Below the pieces are notes generated by a model. The model ran no database searches. It saw only the letters and a list, made by a program, of their open reading frames with translations, and had not been told where the DNA came from. Below, in pieces: positions 28,691-36,247 of a stretch of 64,000 bases of DNA. Position numbers and translations under genes: made by a program. Each line of letters opens with the position of its first letter. Positions within the stretch are counted from its first letter, which is position 1. Origin of the DNA: JAMXLO01 sp035492535 (GTDB lineage Bacteria; Pseudomonadota; Alphaproteobacteria; Acetobacterales; Acetobacteraceae); contig DATJJM010000006.1 in assembly GCA_035492535.1 (NCBI GenBank), positions 3,813 to 67,812 on the forward strand, written 5' to 3'.

Positions 28691-29463
28691 GCGGCCCATT
28701 GCTCGGCTACATCAACTTCGTAAAGAGCGGCACGGTGACGGCGAACAATGCCGCGGCCAATTTTCCGGTGACCAACCTGCAGAACGATTCCGGCCACGCG
28801 GCCGATGGCTGGCAGACCACGATCAAGACCGGCATTCTATTGACCATCACGTCAGCGCTGGGGCTGCAGCCTTACCGCCTGATCGGCCTGTTCCGCTCCA
28901 ACATGACCTCGGCCGCCGTGCTGGTGTTCACTGTCTACACGAACCCATCGACAGTGGTCTGGACTGCCACGGTCGGCGGCCCAGTGAATGGCAGCGGTCA
29001 GGTCGTGGTCGACACCGGCGGCGTCATCGGTGACTACGCCACCGTCCTCATCAACGACGCGGGCAACCCCCAGCCGTACGTCAACGTGGCATTGGCCTAC
29101 GCTGGGCCCGCCTGGAGCCCGCTCTCCAATTTCTCGCTGGCCACCAGCTACGGCCGTGACGTCACCACCGATGAAATGATCTCGCACGGCGGCCAGGAAT
29201 ACCCGGTCTATCGGTACCAGCGGCGTCGCTGGGATCTCGACATGCAGGGCGTCCGCACCTCGAGCGAGCTGTGGCCGATCCTCGATGCGATGATGCGCAT
29301 CGCCGCACCCGGCGCGAACATTCTCGTGGTGCCCGACTTTGGCTCGGCCGACATGACGACCGAGGCATCATTCGGTCGCATCAAACAGACGGCGGATGTC
29401 AAATACCCGTTGGGCACTGCCGATCGCCGTTCCTGGTCAGGCCAGCACACCGAACGGGTCTGA
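28687..29463 (+). CDS. Minor tail protein
   Basis: 258 residues, coupled by ATGA to the tip protein. Beta-rich, starting MSGPLLGYINFVKSG and containing FPVTNLQND (a turn found in tail-tip proteins that coordinate discoidin-like folds) and RYQRRRWDLDMQGVRT. It has no enzyme motif. It is likely a distal tail or tip component that acts with its neighbours. Confidence 0.65.
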   Translation: MSGPLLGYINFVKSGTVTANNAAANFPVTNLQNDSGHAADGWQTTIKTGILLTITSALGLQPYRLIGLFRSNMTSAAVLVFTVYTNPSTVVWTATVGGPVNGSGQVVVDTGGVIGDYATVLINDAGNPQPYVNVALAYAGPAWSPLSNFSLATSYGRDVTTDEMISHGGQEYPVYRYQRRRWDLDMQGVRTSSELWPILDAMMRIAAPGANILVVPDFGSADMTTEASFGRIKQTADVKYPLGTADRRSWSGQHTERV

Positions 29464-29473
29464 GCGAGGTATC

Positions 29474-30538
29474 ATGGCAGAGAAAACCGGCAACCTGATC
29501 CTGGAGCTGGTGCCTGCGCCTGGCACCGGCAGCTTCACGTTGGGAACGCCCGCGCCGAACCGGCTGCCGTGGTCGTTCGGCGAGGGGATTTATTGGACCT
29601 CGGGGGCGCAGCTCTACTACTTCGCCGACGACACCGCGCAGCAGGAATGGGGCTACGGCACCTACACCAGCGGCAGGCTGACGCGCGATCAGGTGCTGTG
29701 GAATTCCAACAGCAGCAACGCGCGGCTCAACTTCGGGACCAAGCCAGTCTACCTCTATCCGGAGATCCCGGCGGAACGGCAAGTGTATCGCGATCCGGCC
29801 TCCGGGCGGCTGATCGCGGCCTACGACATCACCAGCCCGACGCAGAACCTGGGTCCGCTTGCGGGCCATCGCAACCGCCTCATCAACGCCGGGTTCCAGA
29901 TCAACCAGCGGAACTATGCCGGTGCCGCCACCGCCGCAGGCCTCTACATGCACGACCGCTGGAAGGCGGGTGCGGGCGGCTGCACCTACAGCACCAACCC
30001 GCTGTTCCCGGGCTCCACGATCACCATCACCGCGGGGACGCTGCAGCAGGTGATCAATGCCGTGCAGATGGACGGTGGGACTTACACGCTGTCCTGGACC
30101 GGCACGGCCACGGCGCGGGTCGATGCCAGTGCCTACAGCGCGAGCCCGCTGACGGTGACCGGCCTCGCCGCCGGCGTGACCCACACCGTCGAGTTCAATA
30201 CCGGCACTGTCCGCTACCCGCAGTTCGAGCCCGGCGACGTCGCCACGAAATGGGAGATCCGGCACGACGAGCAGGCGCTGTGCGACCTCTACTACAGCTG
30301 GGGAAATTTCAACTACCAGGGCTGGAACGGCGGAAGCAATCCGATGGTGTTCACTATCAGCCTGCCACAGAAGATGCGCGCCAACCCGACGCTGACGCTC
30401 AACGTGAGCACCATCACCAATCTCACCGGCCCCACACTGACGGCGTTGAACAGCCGCGATCTGGCGCTCTCCGTCTTCGGGGTGGCGGCCAATCCCTTCA
30501 CGTTGTTCGGCAGCTACACCGCGTCGAACGAGCTTTAG
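29474..30538 (+). CDS. Distal tail/receptor-binding protein candidate
   Basis: 354 residues, started at MAEKTGNLILELVPAPGTG. The N-terminal 120 residues (TGSFTLGTPAPNRLPWSFG, LYYFADDTAQQEWGYGTYTSG, RLTRDQVLWNSN) match a common phage tail N-terminal module. The C-terminal 200 residues begin with RNRLINAGFQINQRNYAG, a start of carbohydrate-binding, lectin-like domains in tail proteins. It is the last gene of the rightward structural operon; its stop overlaps the stop of an opposing gene. Confidence 0.75.
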   Translation: MAEKTGNLILELVPAPGTGSFTLGTPAPNRLPWSFGEGIYWTSGAQLYYFADDTAQQEWGYGTYTSGRLTRDQVLWNSNSSNARLNFGTKPVYLYPEIPAERQVYRDPASGRLIAAYDITSPTQNLGPLAGHRNRLINAGFQINQRNYAGAATAAGLYMHDRWKAGAGGCTYSTNPLFPGSTITITAGTLQQVINAVQMDGGTYTLSWTGTATARVDASAYSASPLTVTGLAAGVTHTVEFNTGTVRYPQFEPGDVATKWEIRHDEQALCDLYYSWGNFNYQGWNGGSNPMVFTISLPQKMRANPTLTLNVSTITNLTGPTLTALNSRDLALSVFGVAANPFTLFGSYTASNEL

Positions 30539-30723
30539 TTCGCGAGGTGCACGAGGTCGTCAGCCCACAGGTCGAGTTTCATACTCTCGCCGACGGTGCG
30601 GGTGAGGAGCACCAGGATGCGGCCTTCCTCGGCGCGTATCACGCTTTTGACGTTCCACAGCCGGCCATCCTCCAGACGCACGTTGTCGGAGGAGCTGAGG
30701 TTGGCGGCGCGGCGCAGGATCAT
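30535..30723 (-). CDS. Small hypothetical protein
   Basis: 62 residues, reading toward the tail genes and sharing stop-codon bases with the last of them. It has a compact alpha/beta pattern with LVLLTRTVGESMKLDLW. Nothing identifies the family. It stands alone on this strand, with a palindromic site 25 bp upstream of its start. Confidence 0.6.
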   Translation of the reverse strand: MILRRAANLSSSDNVRLEDGRLWNVKSVIRAEEGRILVLLTRTVGESMKLDLWADDLVHLAN

Positions 30724-30747
30724 CGGTCAATTTCCCGATCGGCGTTG

Positions 30748-30763
30748 GTGTCATAGTTGACAC
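30748..30763. promoter_or_regulatory. Palindrome GTGTCA-TAGT-TGACAC in divergent intergenic region
   Basis: Perfect 6-bp arms separated by 4 bp, between the leftward gene ending at 30723 and the rightward zinc-ribbon gene. The right arm includes TTGACA, a good -35 element for the rightward genes. It looks like an operator, distinct from the GCA-N3-TGC families elsewhere. Confidence 0.5.
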
Positions 30764-30868
30764 GACAATGACCATCACTGTGAATGCCAGCATCAAAACG
30801 ACGATCAAGGCTTTCCCTCCTGGGGAGGCGTTGCTTATTCGCAACACAGTAGGCCATGAACGTGCGAG

Positions 30869-31168
30869 ATGCAAACTGAACCTTCACTCGGTCCGTGCTG
30901 TGGATGCGAGCGCGACGACGGCACCACGCACACCATCGTTATGCTCGGTTTTCGCAACAAGGTGCCTGGGCACGGCTGGGGCTGCGTCGTCTGCCACCTG
31001 CCCTTCGACGGGACGAGCGCGGTCCTCTGCGATGAATGCACCGCCCGGATGGAACGCGGCGAGGATGTGATCCGCTTCGCATGTCGCGGCTATCCGGACA
31101 CCGAGGGCCGTGCACCGATAGGCAAATTCACTGAGCCATTTGAGCATGATCTCACCATCGAGCATTGA
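30869..31168 (+). CDS. Zinc-ribbon protein
   Basis: 99 residues. Two Cys pairs near the N-terminus (GPCCGCERDDG) and two further CxxC pairs (CVVC and CDEC) suggest a two-site zinc fold. The C-terminus is hydrophilic. Its own upstream region contains the 30748 palindrome and no gene. Function unknown; zinc ribbons of this size are often DNA- or protein-binding. Confidence 0.65.
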   Translation: MQTEPSLGPCCGCERDDGTTHTIVMLGFRNKVPGHGWGCVVCHLPFDGTSAVLCDECTARMERGEDVIRFACRGYPDTEGRAPIGKFTEPFEHDLTIEH

Positions 31169-31286
31169 GACATCGAGGTCGTGCCAGCACTCGTCGTGGC
31201 GCAGGATGTATTGACACGCGCCAGGACAACGCCGACGCGGATGCCGATGGCACTGCGGCAATGGTTGAGGGCGCGGAGGTGAACCT

Positions 31287-31436
31287 TTGACCGAGGAGCC
31301 GCTCTGGCGCTGCGTCCGCTGCGACCTGGAACTGCTATTCGTGGTCGACCGCGCGTGTCCGCGTTGTGGCTGTTGGTGGTTGTCGCTCGATGGCACAACC
31401 AAACACGTCGGTGGTCCGAACTGGCCCAAGCCATGA
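31287..31436 (+). CDS. Tiny zinc-ribbon protein
   Basis: 49 residues from TTG at 31287, with GGAGG 7 nt upstream. CVRC and CPRCGC give a clear paired-cysteine knuckle, followed by WWLSLDG. It precedes the lysin candidate by 12 nt, so it is probably co-transcribed. Confidence 0.6.
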   Translation: MTEEPLWRCVRCDLELLFVVDRACPRCGCWWLSLDGTTKHVGGPNWPKP

Positions 31437-31448
31437 TGCGGAGGAGTT

Positions 31449-31817
31449 ATGTTCGTCACCAGTGAATCTCGTCGCTACATCGGCATGGTGATCGGCACCG
31501 GCCAATGCATGGCCCTGGTGCAGCTCACCAATCCGGGGATGCCGGTGTCGTCGAAGCTGCGTGCCGGTGCGCCGGTGCGCGATTTCGCTCTGCCGCGTGG
31601 CACGGTGATCGGCACGTTCAACGCCGAGGGCCGGTATGCCAACGCCACCGACGGCTCCTCGCATGTCGCGATCTTCCTGGAGCAGGTCGAGGGAGGCCTC
31701 GCTGTGGTCGACCAGTGGACTGGCCAGCCGGTGCACGAGCGGGTCATCCGCTTCAAAGCCGGCGCCGGGCCCGCCTGCGATGACGGTGACCGCTTCTGCG
31801 TCGTCGAGGCCGTGTGA
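31449..31817 (+). CDS. BPSL0067-family papain-like protein, endolysin candidate
   Basis: 122 residues. The family pattern is visible: GTGQCMALVQ with nucleophile Cys20, LPRGTVIGTFN, GRYAN, SSHVAIFLEQ with His72, and VVDQW with Asp88. BPSL0067 proteins share the CHAP/NlpC-P60 fold, and members of this superfamily cut peptidoglycan peptides. No other lysin was seen in the window, so this is the best candidate for cell-wall lysis. It has no signal peptide, so it would need a holin; two nearby leftward genes encode small membrane proteins. Confidence 0.7.
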   Translation: MFVTSESRRYIGMVIGTGQCMALVQLTNPGMPVSSKLRAGAPVRDFALPRGTVIGTFNAEGRYANATDGSSHVAIFLEQVEGGLAVVDQWTGQPVHERVIRFKAGAGPACDDGDRFCVVEAV

Positions 31818-32032
31818 GGCGCGCTGAGCGCAAGGCCGCGGCCGAGGCGCTGCGGGTGCAGCAGCTGGCCGAGTTCCACGCCCGTCATCGCTGCAGCGTG
31901 TGCGGTGAGGCGGCCGACGTGTTCGTCATCACCCCGGTGCCCCGCGGTTCGGTCACCCGGAAGTACTGCATTCCTCACGCTCCCAGGACTGCATCAGACG
32001 CGCCAGCTGCAGCAGCTCCGCCGCCAGCTTGA
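31814..32032 (+). CDS. Small Cys-containing protein, tail of rightward operon
   Basis: 72 residues from a GTG overlapping the lysin stop (GTGTGA). A charged helix (RRAERKAAAEALRVQQLAEFHAR) precedes a CSVCGEAADVF knuckle and a later Cys-His pair (YCIPH), together a possible zinc site. The Ala/Pro C-terminus overlaps the 3' end of a leftward gene by about 80 bp. Confidence 0.55.
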   Translation: MRRAERKAAAEALRVQQLAEFHARHRCSVCGEAADVFVITPVPRGSVTRKYCIPHAPRTASDAPAAAAPPPA

Positions 32033-32138
32033 TCGCCGCGACGAAGGCCACCAGCTGCTGGGCCGCCCAGGCGTCGTTGGCGATCTCAATCGCCTCGTCC
32101 GTTTTCTCCAGCAGCCAGGGGATGGTGATGGTGGTCAC
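31953..32138 (-). CDS. Small helical protein, end of leftward operon
   Basis: 61 residues from GTG at 32138, fixed by GTGA overlap with the upstream gene. The sequence is amphipathic and Ala/Leu-rich (AAQQLVAFVAAIKLAAELLQLARL). It is the last gene of the leftward accessory operon and overlaps the opposing rightward gene antisense. Function unknown. Confidence 0.5.
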   Translation of the reverse strand: MTTITIPWLLEKTDEAIEIANDAWAAQQLVAFVAAIKLAAELLQLARLMQSWEREECSTSG

Positions 32139-32299
32139 CAGATCCGGCCGCCGCCGAACAGGATGATGAAGATGATGATGATCAGCACGAGGACGAGCCC
32201 GCTGTAGTGCGTCGTCCCCCAGCCAAGGCGCGGGCCCAAATAGACGCCGCCGCCGCCGAACAGCAGCAGCAGCAGGATGATCAGGAGGATGAGGTTCAT
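32135..32299 (-). CDS. Tiny two-helix membrane protein, DUF3309-like
   Basis: 54 residues. Two hydrophobic segments (LILLIILLLLLFGG and LVLVLIIIIFIILFGGG) flank a short loop with LGPRLGWG, like the DUF3309 family of small bacterial membrane proteins. It is coupled on both sides by four-base overlaps. In a phage, a holin or membrane-stress role is possible but unproven. Confidence 0.6.
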   Translation of the reverse strand: MNLILLIILLLLLFGGGGVYLGPRLGWGTTHYSGLVLVLIIIIFIILFGGGRIW

Positions 32300-32478
32300 G
32301 CCAGCAGCCAATGCTGGCGCGACAGCCCGAACAGGATGATCGCGAGGCAGATCAGCACGATCACCAGCTTGAGGATCGGGTCGATCAGCACCGGGCCGCG
32401 GGCGACGATGATGATAAGATCAACCAGCCAGCAAGCGAGCCACGCGACGACGCCATAGACGAGTGCTTTCTCTTGCAT
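32296..32478 (-). CDS. Small membrane protein, holin-like candidate
   Basis: 60 residues with two predicted membrane helices (VYGVVAWLACWLVDLIIIVA and ILKLVIVLICLAIILFG) separated by a short polar turn, a class II holin-like layout. GGGAGG lies 6-7 nt upstream of the ATG. It is coupled by ATGA to the next membrane gene. The lysin candidate is on the other strand nearby, so pairing with it is only a suggestion. Confidence 0.6.
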   Translation of the reverse strand: MQEKALVYGVVAWLACWLVDLIIIVARGPVLIDPILKLVIVLICLAIILFGLSRQHWLLA

Positions 32479-32488
32479 CGGTACCTCC

Positions 32489-32830
32489 CTAGGCCGAATC
32501 GGGAACACGAGATTCGCGCGACTCGCGTCGCATTCTCTCGCTCCATTGCTTGAGCGCGTTGGCCAGCTCGCCGAAGGCCTGCGCCCGGGCGTCGTGGCGC
32601 TTGTAGAACTCGCCCTGCCCTGGCGCCCGGTTCCGATCGCGCTGTGCGGCCTCGCGGATGCTGTGGGCGGTCCCCAGGCCGATGCCGACCAGGATGCCCA
32701 TCTGCATGCCGGCTTCGAACACCTCGGTGACGTCGCCGCTCCCCACAGCCGCCGAGGCCTGCTTGGTGCCGGTCTCGAGTAGCGCGGCCAGCTCCGCGAT
32801 TTCATCCACAGGCGGCTTCTGGTCGGCCAT
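32489..32830 (-). CDS. Hypothetical protein under a palindromic operator
   Basis: 113 residues, start MADQKPPVDE with GGGGAGGG just upstream. It has a Gly/Met helix in the middle (FEAGMQMGILVGIGLGTAHS) and a charged Arg/Glu C-terminus. A perfect GTGCA-N3-TGCAC site lies 14 bp before the start, so it is probably the first gene of a phage-regulated unit with the two membrane genes. Confidence 0.6.
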   Translation of the reverse strand: MADQKPPVDEIAELAALLETGTKQASAAVGSGDVTEVFEAGMQMGILVGIGLGTAHSIREAAQRDRNRAPGQGEFYKRHDARAQAFGELANALKQWSERMRRESRESRVPDSA

Positions 32831-32843
32831 GGCGCCCTCCCCT

Positions 32844-32856
32844 GTGCATATTGCAC
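32844..32856. promoter_or_regulatory. Operator-like palindrome GTGCA-TAT-TGCAC
   Basis: Perfect 5-bp arms with a 3-bp spacer, upstream of the leftward gene starting at 32830. It belongs to a family with members near 33621, 47590, 48876 and 52948. Confidence 0.6.
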
Positions 32857-32976
32857 CGTATTGGTCGCACCTCGTCCACCGGGTTGTCCACAGAGCGGCC
32901 AGAGACCGTGCATATTTTTGCTTCCCGTGAAGCACGGGTCAGGAGCGCTGTCATTTCCCCGTCGGTAGAGTCCGAA

Positions 32977-33186
32977 CTATCGGCTCGGCTGGTGGCGGCC
33001 GCGATAGCCCATGCCGCGGCGTTGCAGGATCTCGCACTCCGGACAGAACGCGACGCGCTGCTCGGGGGGACCGGCATACCAGTACTCGCACTCGATGCAC
33101 CGGCGCTTCACCATGCCTGGGAGCGGATCCCACGGCTGCTCGTTGATCTCGCGGGCAAGCGTCTCAGGGTCGGAAGGGTGGGTCAT
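32977..33186 (-). CDS. Zinc-ribbon protein
   Basis: 69 residues, start MTHPSDPET. CIEC and CPEC, 18 residues apart, make a paired-cysteine ribbon; the C-terminus is Arg-rich (RRGMGYRGRHQPSR), suggesting nucleic-acid contact. It overlaps the upstream gene by 23 nt. Confidence 0.6.
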   Translation of the reverse strand: MTHPSDPETLAREINEQPWDPLPGMVKRRCIECEYWYAGPPEQRVAFCPECEILQRRGMGYRGRHQPSR

Positions 33187-33403
33187 CCGGGTCGTCCCGA
33201 TGCTGGATCGCACGCTCGTTCCAACCCATCGCCCAGGACAGCCGCTTGACCGACAGCCAGTGCGCCCTGTGAGGGTTCTCGTGAAAGCCCAGGCCTGCGC
33301 GATGCGCCAGGACGCCATCGGCGAACGCATCGATGTCCAGGTCGCGCAAAGTGGCGTGCTTGTTGGCCAGCAGCGCCTCGAAAGCAGTCTCATCGTCGCT
33401 CAT
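33164..33403 (-). CDS. Small hypothetical protein
   Basis: 79 residues, start fixed by ATGA overlap with the preceding gene. Its N-terminus is acidic (MSDDETAFEALLANK); the later part contains FHENPHRAHWLSVKRLSWAMGW. No known domain is apparent. It is part of the leftward accessory operon. Confidence 0.6.
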   Translation of the reverse strand: MSDDETAFEALLANKHATLRDLDIDAFADGVLAHRAGLGFHENPHRAHWLSVKRLSWAMGWNERAIQHRDDPDDPPFRP

Positions 33404-33618
33404 TGAACGCGCTCCAGCTGGACAATCTCGCGGCTGACGATCGAACGAAAGCTGCCATCCTCGCCCTGCAGCACCGGCATCATCCCGACATGCCCTCGCA
33501 GGATCTTATCGAAGGTCAGCATCAGCGACCGGCCGTTGGCAGACGCCAGCAGCACCACGCCGGTGACCTCGTCGAGCCCCATGGTGATGATGACCACATC
33601 GCCCTTGTGGAACGCCAT
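33400..33618 (-). CDS. Small beta-rich protein, probable leaderless start
   Basis: 72 residues, start MAFHKGDVVIITMG. Its strand-turn pattern (GDVVIITMGLDEVTGVVLL, then LMLTF) resembles an SH3-like or KOW-like barrel. The start codon lies two bases after a GTGCA-N3-TGCAA palindrome and has no purine-rich ribosome binding site, so translation may be leaderless. Confidence 0.6.
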   Translation of the reverse strand: MAFHKGDVVIITMGLDEVTGVVLLASANGRSLMLTFDKILRGHVGMMPVLQGEDGSFRSIVSREIVQLERVQ

Positions 33619-33620
33619 CC

Positions 33621-33633
33621 GTGCACATTGCAA
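33621..33633. promoter_or_regulatory. Operator-like palindrome GTGCA-CAT-TGCAA
   Basis: One mismatch from the GTGCA-N3-TGCAC consensus. It ends two bases before the leftward start codon at 33618, where it would overlap both a promoter -10 (CAATGT on the minus strand) and the ribosome-binding position. Confidence 0.5.
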
Positions 33634-33808
33634 TGCCGTTGCTGGTTCGTCTACTGTTCGAGGGCTGGCGGGGGGTTCGCCATGGTGGCCCCTTCGAACA
33701 ACCGAACCCGGGAACTTCAGATCGGCCCCCGTCAGCCTGGGCCGGGGGTGAGCCAATACCGGCGACCCTGGAACCGGCCGGGTTTCAGGTCTCCCCCGGC
33801 CCAGCCCC

Positions 33809-34009
33809 CTACCTCCGTTTTTTCTTGATCGACGGCTTGGTGCGGGCGAGCGTCGACTCGATCGACAGCTTGCCGCCCGCCGTGTGCCCGGGCATGCCGC
33901 GCCGCAACGCCGCGCGACCTTTGTCGGTCATCACGAGATCATTGCCCTGGCGCGCGATCCAGCCGGCGGCGAGCAGCTGCTCGATCTTGTCGGGCGGGAA
34001 ATCGGTCAC
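33809..34009 (-). CDS. Small winged-helix-like protein
   Basis: 66 residues. PPDKIEQLLAAGWIARQGNDLVMTDKGRAALRRG reads like the last helix and wing of a winged-helix domain (helix, then xxLVMTDKGRAAL). The C-terminus is Lys/Arg-rich (SIKKKRR). It overlaps the upstream gene by ATGA. DNA binding is possible. Confidence 0.6.
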   Translation of the reverse strand: MTDFPPDKIEQLLAAGWIARQGNDLVMTDKGRAALRRGMPGHTAGGKLSIESTLARTKPSIKKKRR

Positions 34010-34248
34010 CAGTTCTTGCTTCCCCAGCCAGGCACCTTGTGGCGCTCTGGCTCGTCGGCGTCAGGCTCTTCGAGGACGGGTGGCGCCGGGCGGCTGAACA
34101 GATCGCAGGTCGCCACCGCCAGCACGCTGCCCGCTACGCGCGGGCAGGTCAGCATGTAGGGGTCGAAGGCCTCGCATTCGCGGCAGGGCAGCCGCCCGGC
34201 GGGGCAGGCGTCGAGGTAGCCCGCCTCGGTCTTAGGTATCCGCGTCAC
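34006..34248 (-). CDS. Small Cys-rich protein
   Basis: 80 residues. Cysteines at CPAGRLPCREC and MLTCPR, then ATCDLF, suggest a zinc or disulfide knot. Its C-terminus is acidic/proline-rich. It sits between a tiny membrane gene and the winged-helix-like gene in the same leftward operon. Confidence 0.55.
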   Translation of the reverse strand: MTRIPKTEAGYLDACPAGRLPCRECEAFDPYMLTCPRVAGSVLAVATCDLFSRPAPPVLEEPDADEPERHKVPGWGSKNW

Positions 34249-34258
34249 ACGGATACCT

Positions 34259-34375
34259 TCAGCCCCACCACAGCCACCAGCCCAACAGCCCCAGCAGCGT
34301 CCACATGACAGCTCCGATCGCCAGCCCGATGATCATACCCTTGGCGGCCAGCAGGTCTGGATTGTTCGTGAACAT
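34259..34375 (-). CDS. Tiny single-pass membrane protein
   Basis: 38 residues: a short polar N-terminus (MFTNNPDLLAAKG) then one Trp-rich hydrophobic helix (MIIGLAIGAVMWTLLGLLGW). GAGGAGAAC lies just upstream. It follows the terminator of the PEP-CTERM unit, so it may start a new transcript. Confidence 0.55.
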   Translation of the reverse strand: MFTNNPDLLAAKGMIIGLAIGAVMWTLLGLLGWWLWWG

Positions 34376-34396
34376 ACGGACGTTCTCCTCGGGCAA

Positions 34397-34437
34397 AAAA
34401 AAGGCGGTGCACCCATTGGCCACGGGCGCACCGCCAA
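34397..34437 (-). terminator. Rho-independent terminator after PEP-CTERM gene
   Basis: On the minus strand an 8-bp GC stem (GGCGGTGC/GCACCGCC) is followed at once by eight Ts (34404 down to 34397). It ends transcription of the 34457-35911 region and isolates it from the downstream genes. Confidence 0.85.
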
Positions 34438-34456
34438 GTTCAGACCTCAGATAGCC

Positions 34457-35149
34457 TCAGCGGCGCTTGCGCGACGCTGCGGCGGCGGTGCCCAGCAGGC
34501 CGAGGCCAAGCAGGGCTAGGGATGCAGGCTCCGGGATCGGCGCACAGCTTGTCGTGCTGGTCAGCTCGCACAGCCCGCTCACGCGCGGCTGCTTGAAGCT
34601 GTTGAAGCCGAAGGCCGTGCCAGGGATGTCGTTCTCCACCTTGATGTCGGTGATGAACTCGCCGTTCACCGCCACCATGGTCAGGAAGTTCTGGCCATTA
34701 CCGAGGGCGAAAACGAACGGCGCACCGAAATTGTCGGTGACGGTGATCTTCGCCGTGCCGGTGCCGAAGTCGAGGTTGATGATCGCGTCGGTCCAGGCGG
34801 TCTTCTTGCCGTTGGCATCGAGACCGGCGGTCATTTCGATCGAGTTAAGCTGGGCCGACTGGTTGCCGCCGTTGTTGATGCAGTTCAGAGCGCAGAAGAT
34901 GTCCGCCTGCCCCTTAGCCTGCTGGGTGAGCACCTGTCCGGTGAGGCTGCGGAAATCCACATCAGCGCCGGTATGATCGACCTCACCGTTGTCGAGCACG
35001 ACACCAACCTGTGAGGCTTCGAACAGGATGTTGTCCTCATTGGCCTGCGGGTGGTTGCCAGTCGTGAAGATGATGTTGGCGGACGCTGGTACTTGGCCCC
35101 AAACCAAGGCACCGGCGATGAGTGCGGTCGTGGTCAGTAGTCGTTTCAT
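34457..35149 (-). CDS. Secreted PEP-CTERM sorting-signal protein A
   Basis: 230 residues. It has a signal peptide (MKRLLTTTALIAGALVWG, cleavage near ASA-N). The mature part is a Thr/Asn/Gly-rich beta domain with an FCALNC pair. It ends with a PEP-CTERM tail: PIPEPASLALLGLGLLG, then AAAASRKRR. In bacteria, exosortase recognises this tail and releases the protein to the surface or the exopolysaccharide. It has a strong terminator behind it. Such tails are characteristic of host proteins, so this is likely an accessory gene acting on the lysogen surface. Confidence 0.85.
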   Translation of the reverse strand: MKRLLTTTALIAGALVWGQVPASANIIFTTGNHPQANEDNILFEASQVGVVLDNGEVDHTGADVDFRSLTGQVLTQQAKGQADIFCALNCINNGGNQSAQLNSIEMTAGLDANGKKTAWTDAIINLDFGTGTAKITVTDNFGAPFVFALGNGQNFLTMVAVNGEFITDIKVENDIPGTAFGFNSFKQPRVSGLCELTSTTSCAPIPEPASLALLGLGLLGTAAAASRKRR

Positions 35150-35184
35150 GGTATCGATCCTATCCCAGTTGGGTGATGAAGGCG

Positions 35185-35209
35185 GGGGCGGCATTCCCAG
35201 TGCCGCCCC
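35185..35209 (-). terminator. GC hairpin between the two PEP-CTERM genes
   Basis: Nine-bp perfect stem (GGGGCGGCA/TGCCGCCCC) with a 7-nt loop, just downstream of the 35240-35911 gene on the minus strand. There is no long T run, so it may be a weak terminator or an mRNA-stabilising 3' hairpin. Confidence 0.45.
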
Positions 35210-35239
35210 GTCGTTCCCAGACGCGGAGTTGCTCCCCGC

Positions 35240-35911
35240 TTATGCGTCGCGACGCTTGCGGCTGACCATGCCGAGGCCGAGGAGGCCGACGCCCAGCAGG
35301 GCCATCGTGGTGGGCTCTGGCGCGGCCACGGAGGCATTCGCGACGCCACTGAAGGACGAGGTGAATGGCGCGATCGTGGTGCCAGCGATGGCGAGGCCGC
35401 TGAGGTTCGACATCGAAAGAGTCCAGCTCGACGGCGCAGCCAGATCGGCCGCCGGGATGATGCTGGAGCTCAGCAGCAGCGCGTCGGGCGGATTGGCGAC
35501 GTTGACCGACAACTGAGAGCCACCGGTGAGCCCGAACGCCGCGTCAGTGAAGCTACCCTGCAGGTCGATGGTGCCCGAGCAGTTTGCACCCGAGGCGACG
35601 CAGAAAGTGCCGCTGTAGTGCTGCAGGATCGCCGGGCCGATCGTCGTGGCCGCGTCAGTCGAGTGTGCGTTCAAGGTGAAGATCGCGGCAATCGCTGGCG
35701 GCGTGACGACACCGAACAGCTGGCTGATCAGGACGTTCGCGCCAAGCGGGTTGATCGTGGTGATCGTGGTCTGCGTGTTGCCCACGTTGGTCGTGGCGAC
35801 GAGCGTGTTGAGAGGCGAGGTCTGGCCGAAGCTGATGATCTGCGTGGCATTGGCCAGTGGAGCGGCAGCGACGGCAGCGATTGCCGTGGCAGCCAGTAGC
35901 AGGTTTCGCAT
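35240..35911 (-). CDS. Secreted PEP-CTERM sorting-signal protein B
   Basis: 223 residues. Signal peptide MRNLLLAATAIAAVAAAPLA (cleavage near ANA-T). The mature region is Thr/Ala-rich beta with a Cys pair (FCVASGANC). The tail APEPTTMALLGVGLLG, then SRKRRDA, is a PEP-CTERM sorting signal. It is only distantly like protein A outside signal and tail. It has its own AT-rich upstream region, as morons typically do. Confidence 0.85.
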   Translation of the reverse strand: MRNLLLAATAIAAVAAAPLANATQIISFGQTSPLNTLVATTNVGNTQTTITTINPLGANVLISQLFGVVTPPAIAAIFTLNAHSTDAATTIGPAILQHYSGTFCVASGANCSGTIDLQGSFTDAAFGLTGGSQLSVNVANPPDALLLSSSIIPAADLAAPSSWTLSMSNLSGLAIAGTTIAPFTSSFSGVANASVAAPEPTTMALLGVGLLGLGMVSRKRRDA

Positions 35912-36028
35912 GTGGTTGTTCCCTTGCAAGGATTGCCCCACCGGGATGGGGGCCATGGGATACAAGCACGGATTGTTCCGCTATGGTTGTAAAGAGTTCA
36001 AACAGTTTTATTGAAATATCCACAGGCC
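35912..36028 (-). promoter_or_regulatory. AT-rich promoter region of the PEP-CTERM genes
   Basis: This gap is visibly AT-richer than its surroundings (on the minus strand: TTTCAATAAAACTGTTTGAACT, then CTTTACAACCATAG). TTGAAC and TTTACA are plausible -35 elements. A small hairpin (GCCCCA/TGGGGGC) lies in the leader near 35935-35953. It suggests independent transcription of the two secreted-protein genes. Confidence 0.45.
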
Positions 36029-36247
36029 TCAAGGGCCCACGAACATGCCCATCAGGCAGACATTGCAGATCCGCTTCACCGTGCGCGGCGCGTACGGCCG
36101 GAAGTAGACGCCGTGGCCACACCGCGTGCAGGCCGAGGTCTGGTTGTCGGGGAAATCCCCAGGATCGGGCAACCGCATGCAGACCATCAGATCGGCGGTC
36201 TCCGCGGTCGCATCATCAACCACCTGGATCGTGACCTTCTTCGTCAT
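36029..36247 (-). CDS. Zinc-ribbon protein
   Basis: 72 residues, start MTKKVTIQVVDD. CTRC and CNVC pairs, 18 residues apart, form the ribbon, after CMRLPDPGDFPDN. It is coupled by ATGA to the upstream gene and closes the leftward unit before the PEP-CTERM region. Confidence 0.6.
   Translation of the reverse strand: MTKKVTIQVVDDATAETADLMVCMRLPDPGDFPDNQTSACTRCGHGVYFRPYAPRTVKRICNVCLMGMFVGP

Noticed and set aside
30768..31070. Open frame starting MTITVNASIKTT upstream of the zinc-ribbon gene
   Set aside because: Overlaps most of the zinc-ribbon frame, which has paired cysteines; the last two thirds are Ala/Arg/Ser-rich shadow sequence.
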